Shown piece after piece: positions 61,047 through 64,000 of a stretch of 64,000 bases of DNA. Source of the DNA: Abyssogena phaseoliformis symbiont OG214 (GTDB taxonomy: Bacteria; Pseudomonadota; Gammaproteobacteria; PS1; Pseudothioglobaceae); NCBI RefSeq assembly GCF_016592595.1, contig NZ_AP012977.1, positions 1,175,912 through 1,239,911 of the forward strand, written 5' to 3'. How positions within the stretch are numbered: the first letter of the stretch is position 1; every line of letters starts with the position of its first letter. A program made the position numbers and the translations under genes. A model generated the notes under the pieces. It was not told where the DNA came from, did no database searches, and saw only the letters and a list, made by a program, of their open reading frames with translations.

Positions 61047-62441
61047 ATGAATATTGCCCAACTTTTAGCCAACATTGTACAAACTAAAATAGACATAGAG
61101 ATAAAAGGTCTGTGTCTTAATACTCAAAACGCACAACCTGGCGATTTGTTTATTGCTCTTCAAGGAGCATCGGCACACGGCGCTGATTATATCAATCAAG
61201 TGATTGATAAAGGCTGCGTTGCTATATTAGTTGACTCAAAAGAGATAGAATGTGCCATTCCATCTATTCGTATTGACAACTTATCTCAATATTTACAAAC
61301 ACTGGCAAGCGCCTTTTATAGCAACGCCACAAAAGTTAATATCACAGGTATCACAGGCACAAATGGCAAAACTTCTGTCTCCTACTTTATCTCGCAATTA
61401 CTAACCAAACTTGGGGTTAAAAATGGTTTAATTGGCACTTTGGGTATTGCTCATAATGAACAGCCATCTTTTAATACAACGCCAGACATTTTGACACTTT
61501 ACCGAGTGTTGAATGATTATTACCAAAACGATATCAAGTACGCTGTACTTGAAATCTCTTCACACGCACTCGCTCAAGATAGAATTGCTGGACTGACTAT
61601 TAAACAAGCAATATTTACCAACCTTACTCAAGATCATCTTGACTATCATCACACACTTGATGAATATCAAGCAACCAAACAAAAACTATTCGCTCTTGAT
61701 TGTGTTGAATTCGTTATTCTTAACCAAGATGATAGTTATTACAAGCATTTTCTAAATGCTGCTAAAGGTAAAAAACAAATCAGCTACTCTCTAAGTGATT
61801 TTGACTCAGTCAAAATCACTGAACAAGGCTTTTTAGTGCGATTAGACCATTATGTTTTTGAAATCCCATTTTTAGGTACGTTTAATTTGCTGAACGTTTT
61901 AGCAGCATTAAGCAGTGTTGAAGCGCTTGGATTTAAACGCGATGACATTATTCCGCTACTTTATCAACTATCGCCACCACCTGGCAGAATGCAAAAAATT
62001 GCCTCTCATTTTGCTTGGATAGATTATGCCCACACGCCTGATGCCATTGAAAACGCCATCACTACTTTGCAAAAACACCATCCAGACTTTAAAATTCGCA
62101 TTGTCTTTGGTTGTGGTGGTAATCGAGACAAAGACAAACGTGCAAAAATGGGCAAAATTGCCTCAAAACTAGCAGATACCATTATTTTAACCAACGACAA
62201 TCCTAGGTTTGAAGACCCAAAGACCATTATTAATGACATTTTAAGTGGTATTGATGATAGTTATGAATTAGACATTATTGAAGACAGGCAGATCGCCATT
62301 GAGACAGCAATGACAACACTCAAAGAAAATGAATGCATACTAATTGCTGGTAAAGGACATGAAACTATACAACAGTTCTCTGATAAAAAAATCCATCTGA
62401 ATGACTTAAAAATTGCACAAAATAGTATTAAAGCTACTTAA
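61047..62441 (+). CDS. murE: MurE, UDP-MurNAc-tripeptide synthetase
   Basis: 464 aa, a little shorter than E. coli (495). It shows GLCLNTQNAQPGDLFIALQG, the ATP loop GITGTNGKTSVSY, EISSHALAQDRIAG, and the DNPR box (TNDNPRFEDP) that marks meso-diaminopimelate specificity. It adds DAP in peptidoglycan synthesis. murF normally follows at once; here an insert of about 0.9 kb separates them. Confidence 0.96.
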   Translation: MNIAQLLANIVQTKIDIEIKGLCLNTQNAQPGDLFIALQGASAHGADYINQVIDKGCVAILVDSKEIECAIPSIRIDNLSQYLQTLASAFYSNATKVNITGITGTNGKTSVSYFISQLLTKLGVKNGLIGTLGIAHNEQPSFNTTPDILTLYRVLNDYYQNDIKYAVLEISSHALAQDRIAGLTIKQAIFTNLTQDHLDYHHTLDEYQATKQKLFALDCVEFVILNQDDSYYKHFLNAAKGKKQISYSLSDFDSVKITEQGFLVRLDHYVFEIPFLGTFNLLNVLAALSSVEALGFKRDDIIPLLYQLSPPPGRMQKIASHFAWIDYAHTPDAIENAITTLQKHHPDFKIRIVFGCGGNRDKDKRAKMGKIASKLADTIILTNDNPRFEDPKTIINDILSGIDDSYELDIIEDRQIAIETAMTTLKENECILIAGKGHETIQQFSDKKIHLNDLKIAQNSIKAT

Positions 62442-62454
62442 CTTTCGGCTAGAA

Positions 62455-62499
62455 AAAAGCCTTATTTGTTGATTTTTATTAGCAGATAAGGCTTTTGTT
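62455..62499 (+). terminator. Intrinsic terminator after murE
   Basis: An 11-bp perfect stem, AAAAGCCTTAT (62455-62465) with ATAAGGCTTTT (62486-62496), then T-rich sequence. It cuts murE off from murF, so murF needs its own promoter. Confidence 0.75.
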
Positions 62500-62563
62500 T
62501 TGTTTAGAAAACAAAAGCCAATGCCAATATTACCCATGTCCACATTACTACCTACTTTCATTT

Positions 62564-63001
62564 TCATACGCTAAACGGTATTTTACCATCTACACCAACA
62601 CTATAAAACATATCAAATCCATCATCCTTTCCTGTTACTCTTTTATCGTCTAATTTTAGATTGGCTTTAATATCCCAATAATGCATACCAAACTTGACAA
62701 ATGGCGAAAATGCTGCATTCCGGTTAAAATGATATAATCTTGCTACACCAATACTCCTGCCAGACTGTGTCGATGACAATTGGACTCCGTTTACTGTTAT
62801 TCTCTTTTTATCGTTGAAAGTTATATCGCCTGTAGAAAAATCAGCGTATTGTATTTCAATAGACATACTGTCAGAAAGACGATTACCGATTAATAACTTG
62901 TAATTTCTTTCAGTATACTCTGATTTTACGCCGCCATCATCGGTTTTACTAAACGATGACTTAACAAACCCAACACCAAAATATATAGCATCTTCTGCCA
63001 C
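62564..63001 (-). pseudogene. Truncated outer-membrane beta-barrel protein
   Basis: The open part (145 codons from a GTG) reads AEDAIYFGVGFVKSSFSKTD, YKLLIGNRLSDSMSIEIQYA, RLYHFNRNAAFSPFVKFGMH: alternating strands and turns of an OmpA/Opa-like barrel. Just before it the tail of a signal peptide with cleavage site is visible (SPSSTIVVAED), but the frame stops there, so the signal start is lost. The C-terminal end after GKIPFSV is also cut, with no final Phe strand. It cannot be exported as it stands. Confidence 0.6.
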
Positions 63002-63089
63002 AACTATCGTTGATGACGGGCTCGTTATTGAACAGGATTATATCCTAAAAAATAAACTACTTTAATAAATATTACGATAGGAGTTTTTT

Positions 63090-63326
63090 TTGGATATAAA
63101 CATCAATCAAGCCCATTTAATTATTGGTAATAATGTCAAAAAACAGCACATGAAAAAAGGCATATCACAACTAACATTGGCATTGGAAATGGGTTATAAA
63201 TCAGTAAGTATCGTATCTATAAGCGAAATCGGAATAAACAGCAAGCATTTCAACGTTGAGCGCTTATTAAAAATTGCTAAAATTTTGCAAATAGATGTGT
63301 GTTGTTTCTTTGAAGACGTTTTATAA
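63090..63326 (+). CDS. Small XRE-family regulator (TTG start)
   Basis: 78 aa from a TTG behind AGGAG (63078-63082). One helix-turn-helix: LIIGNNVKKQHMKKGISQLT, LALEMGYKSVSIVSISEIG, then NVERLLKIAKILQIDVCCFF, a typical Cro/C1 ending. It looks intact and sits between murE and murF beside the broken barrel gene. Target unknown. Confidence 0.75.
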   Translation: MDININQAHLIIGNNVKKQHMKKGISQLTLALEMGYKSVSIVSISEIGINSKHFNVERLLKIAKILQIDVCCFFEDVL

Positions 63327-63351
63327 TGAAGCGAACTAATCATAAGCCCTC

Positions 63352-64000
63352 ATGCTACAAACTACCACAAACACCATTGCCCAAATATTAAAAACAGCTT
63401 GTACTGCCGATGTTGAATTTAAAGGCGTTTGTACTGACACTCGCAAACGTATGGATGGTGCTCTGTTTTTAGCTTTAGTTGGTGATAACTTTGATGCGCA
63501 TGACTACATTGACCAAGCACAACAGATGGGTGCAGTGGCAATTGTTGCTAGCAAATCTGTAAATAGTCAACTGCCAACATTAGTGGTGGATGACACACAA
63601 ATTGCACTGAGTACAATTGCCAGTTGGCATCTTAAAAACATCAAACCTATTGTGCTTGCTATTACAGGTAGTAACGGCAAAACCACCACCAAAAACATGC
63701 TAGCAAATATCTTAAATTTACAAGCACCAACGCTAAAAACTCAGGGTAATTTGAATAACCATCTGGGTGTGCCAATGACCTTATTGACACTGGAAGAACA
63801 ACACCAATATGCAGTGATTGAAATGGGCGCTAACTATTTGGGAGAAATTGCACATCTTTGCTCCTTAGTTAATCCTGATATTGCCATTGTGACCAATACG
63901 CTTGATGCGCATATTGGCGAATTTGGCGGGTTTGATAATTTAGTCAAAGCCAAGGGTGAAATTTACTCAAATAACTCGCAGAATATTGTTAATACTCAAA
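63352..64000 (+). CDS. murF: MurF, UDP-MurNAc-pentapeptide synthetase (3' end outside window)
   Basis: The first 216 codons are in the window: MLQTTTNTIAQILKTACTAD, FKGVCTDTRKRMDGALFLAL, the ATP loop ITGSNGKTTTKNMLANIL, LNNHLGVPMTLLTLEEQHQY, EMGANYLGEIAHLCSLVNPD. It adds D-Ala-D-Ala to the UDP-MurNAc-tripeptide made by MurE. Confidence 0.96.
   Translation, partial: MLQTTTNTIAQILKTACTADVEFKGVCTDTRKRMDGALFLALVGDNFDAHDYIDQAQQMGAVAIVASKSVNSQLPTLVVDDTQIALSTIASWHLKNIKPIVLAITGSNGKTTTKNMLANILNLQAPTLKTQGNLNNHLGVPMTLLTLEEQHQYAVIEMGANYLGEIAHLCSLVNPDIAIVTNTLDAHIGEFGGFDNLVKAKGEIYSNNSQNIVNTQ

Overview
The window is chromosomal DNA of an AT-rich gammaproteobacterium. A TAT-exported SoxB (thiosulfate oxidation), the protein sequences of the ribosomal genes and the gene mix fit the SUP05/Thioglobus group of marine sulfur oxidisers. 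The very large number of broken genes suggests a host-associated, genome-eroding member such as a symbiont of deep-sea mussels or clams. The group is an inference from protein likeness read by eye; no search was run.

Layout. 1-1180: remnant of a secreted lipoprotein. 1.3-6.9 kb: a small XRE regulator, then housekeeping genes on the minus strand (UbiH-type hydroxylase, pmbA, a TauE/UreH-like membrane protein, corC, rnfH, hisA). 7.2-13.9 kb: a block of accessory genes of which nearly all are broken (HAD phosphatase, two DJ-1/PfpI proteins, a sugar-type cupin, an unidentified secreted protein, a LysR regulator and comM); only a glyoxalase-like gene and a small DUF2798-like gene look whole. 13.9-29.7 kb: mostly intact genes (tsaD, lptB, birA, dgkA, truA, metE/metR, an SLC13 permease, carbonic anhydrase, rpsP-rimM, purB, acnB, rpmG, rpmB), with a broken bactofilin gene and a 9-bp tandem repeat of 21 copies between dgkA and truA. 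29.8-35.1 kb: tRNA-Ser(UGA) followed by a dead inovirus-like prophage (integrase, gpA-type Rep, Zot) whose right end is joined to a truncated host gene. 35.4-36.4 kb: a short palindromic MITE-like element and a broken response regulator. 36.7-55.4 kb: yqeY, rpsU and the complete alpha, spc, S10 and str ribosomal operons, 31 consecutive intact genes on the minus strand. 55.5-58.9 kb: phosphotyrosine phosphatase, kdsD, HupE-like and DUF4395-like membrane genes, then soxB to 60.8 kb. 61.0-64.0 kb: murE and the start of murF, separated by a broken outer-membrane protein gene and a small XRE regulator.

Function. The intact genes cover translation, cell-wall building, tRNA modification, methionine, purine and histidine synthesis, the TCA cycle, CO2/bicarbonate interconversion and thiosulfate oxidation. 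soxB forms a tight operon with a DUF4395-like and a HupE/UreJ-like membrane protein, the most interesting intact linkage here. The broken genes concern competence (comM), cell-shape or surface scaffolding (bactofilin), aldehyde/oxidative stress (DJ-1 family), signalling and phage, which is the usual pattern of loss in a host-restricted lineage. Lesions are mostly one-base changes in A or T runs, yet the many essential genes show none, so relaxed selection explains them better than sequencing error. I see no CRISPR array and no convincing wholly new system.
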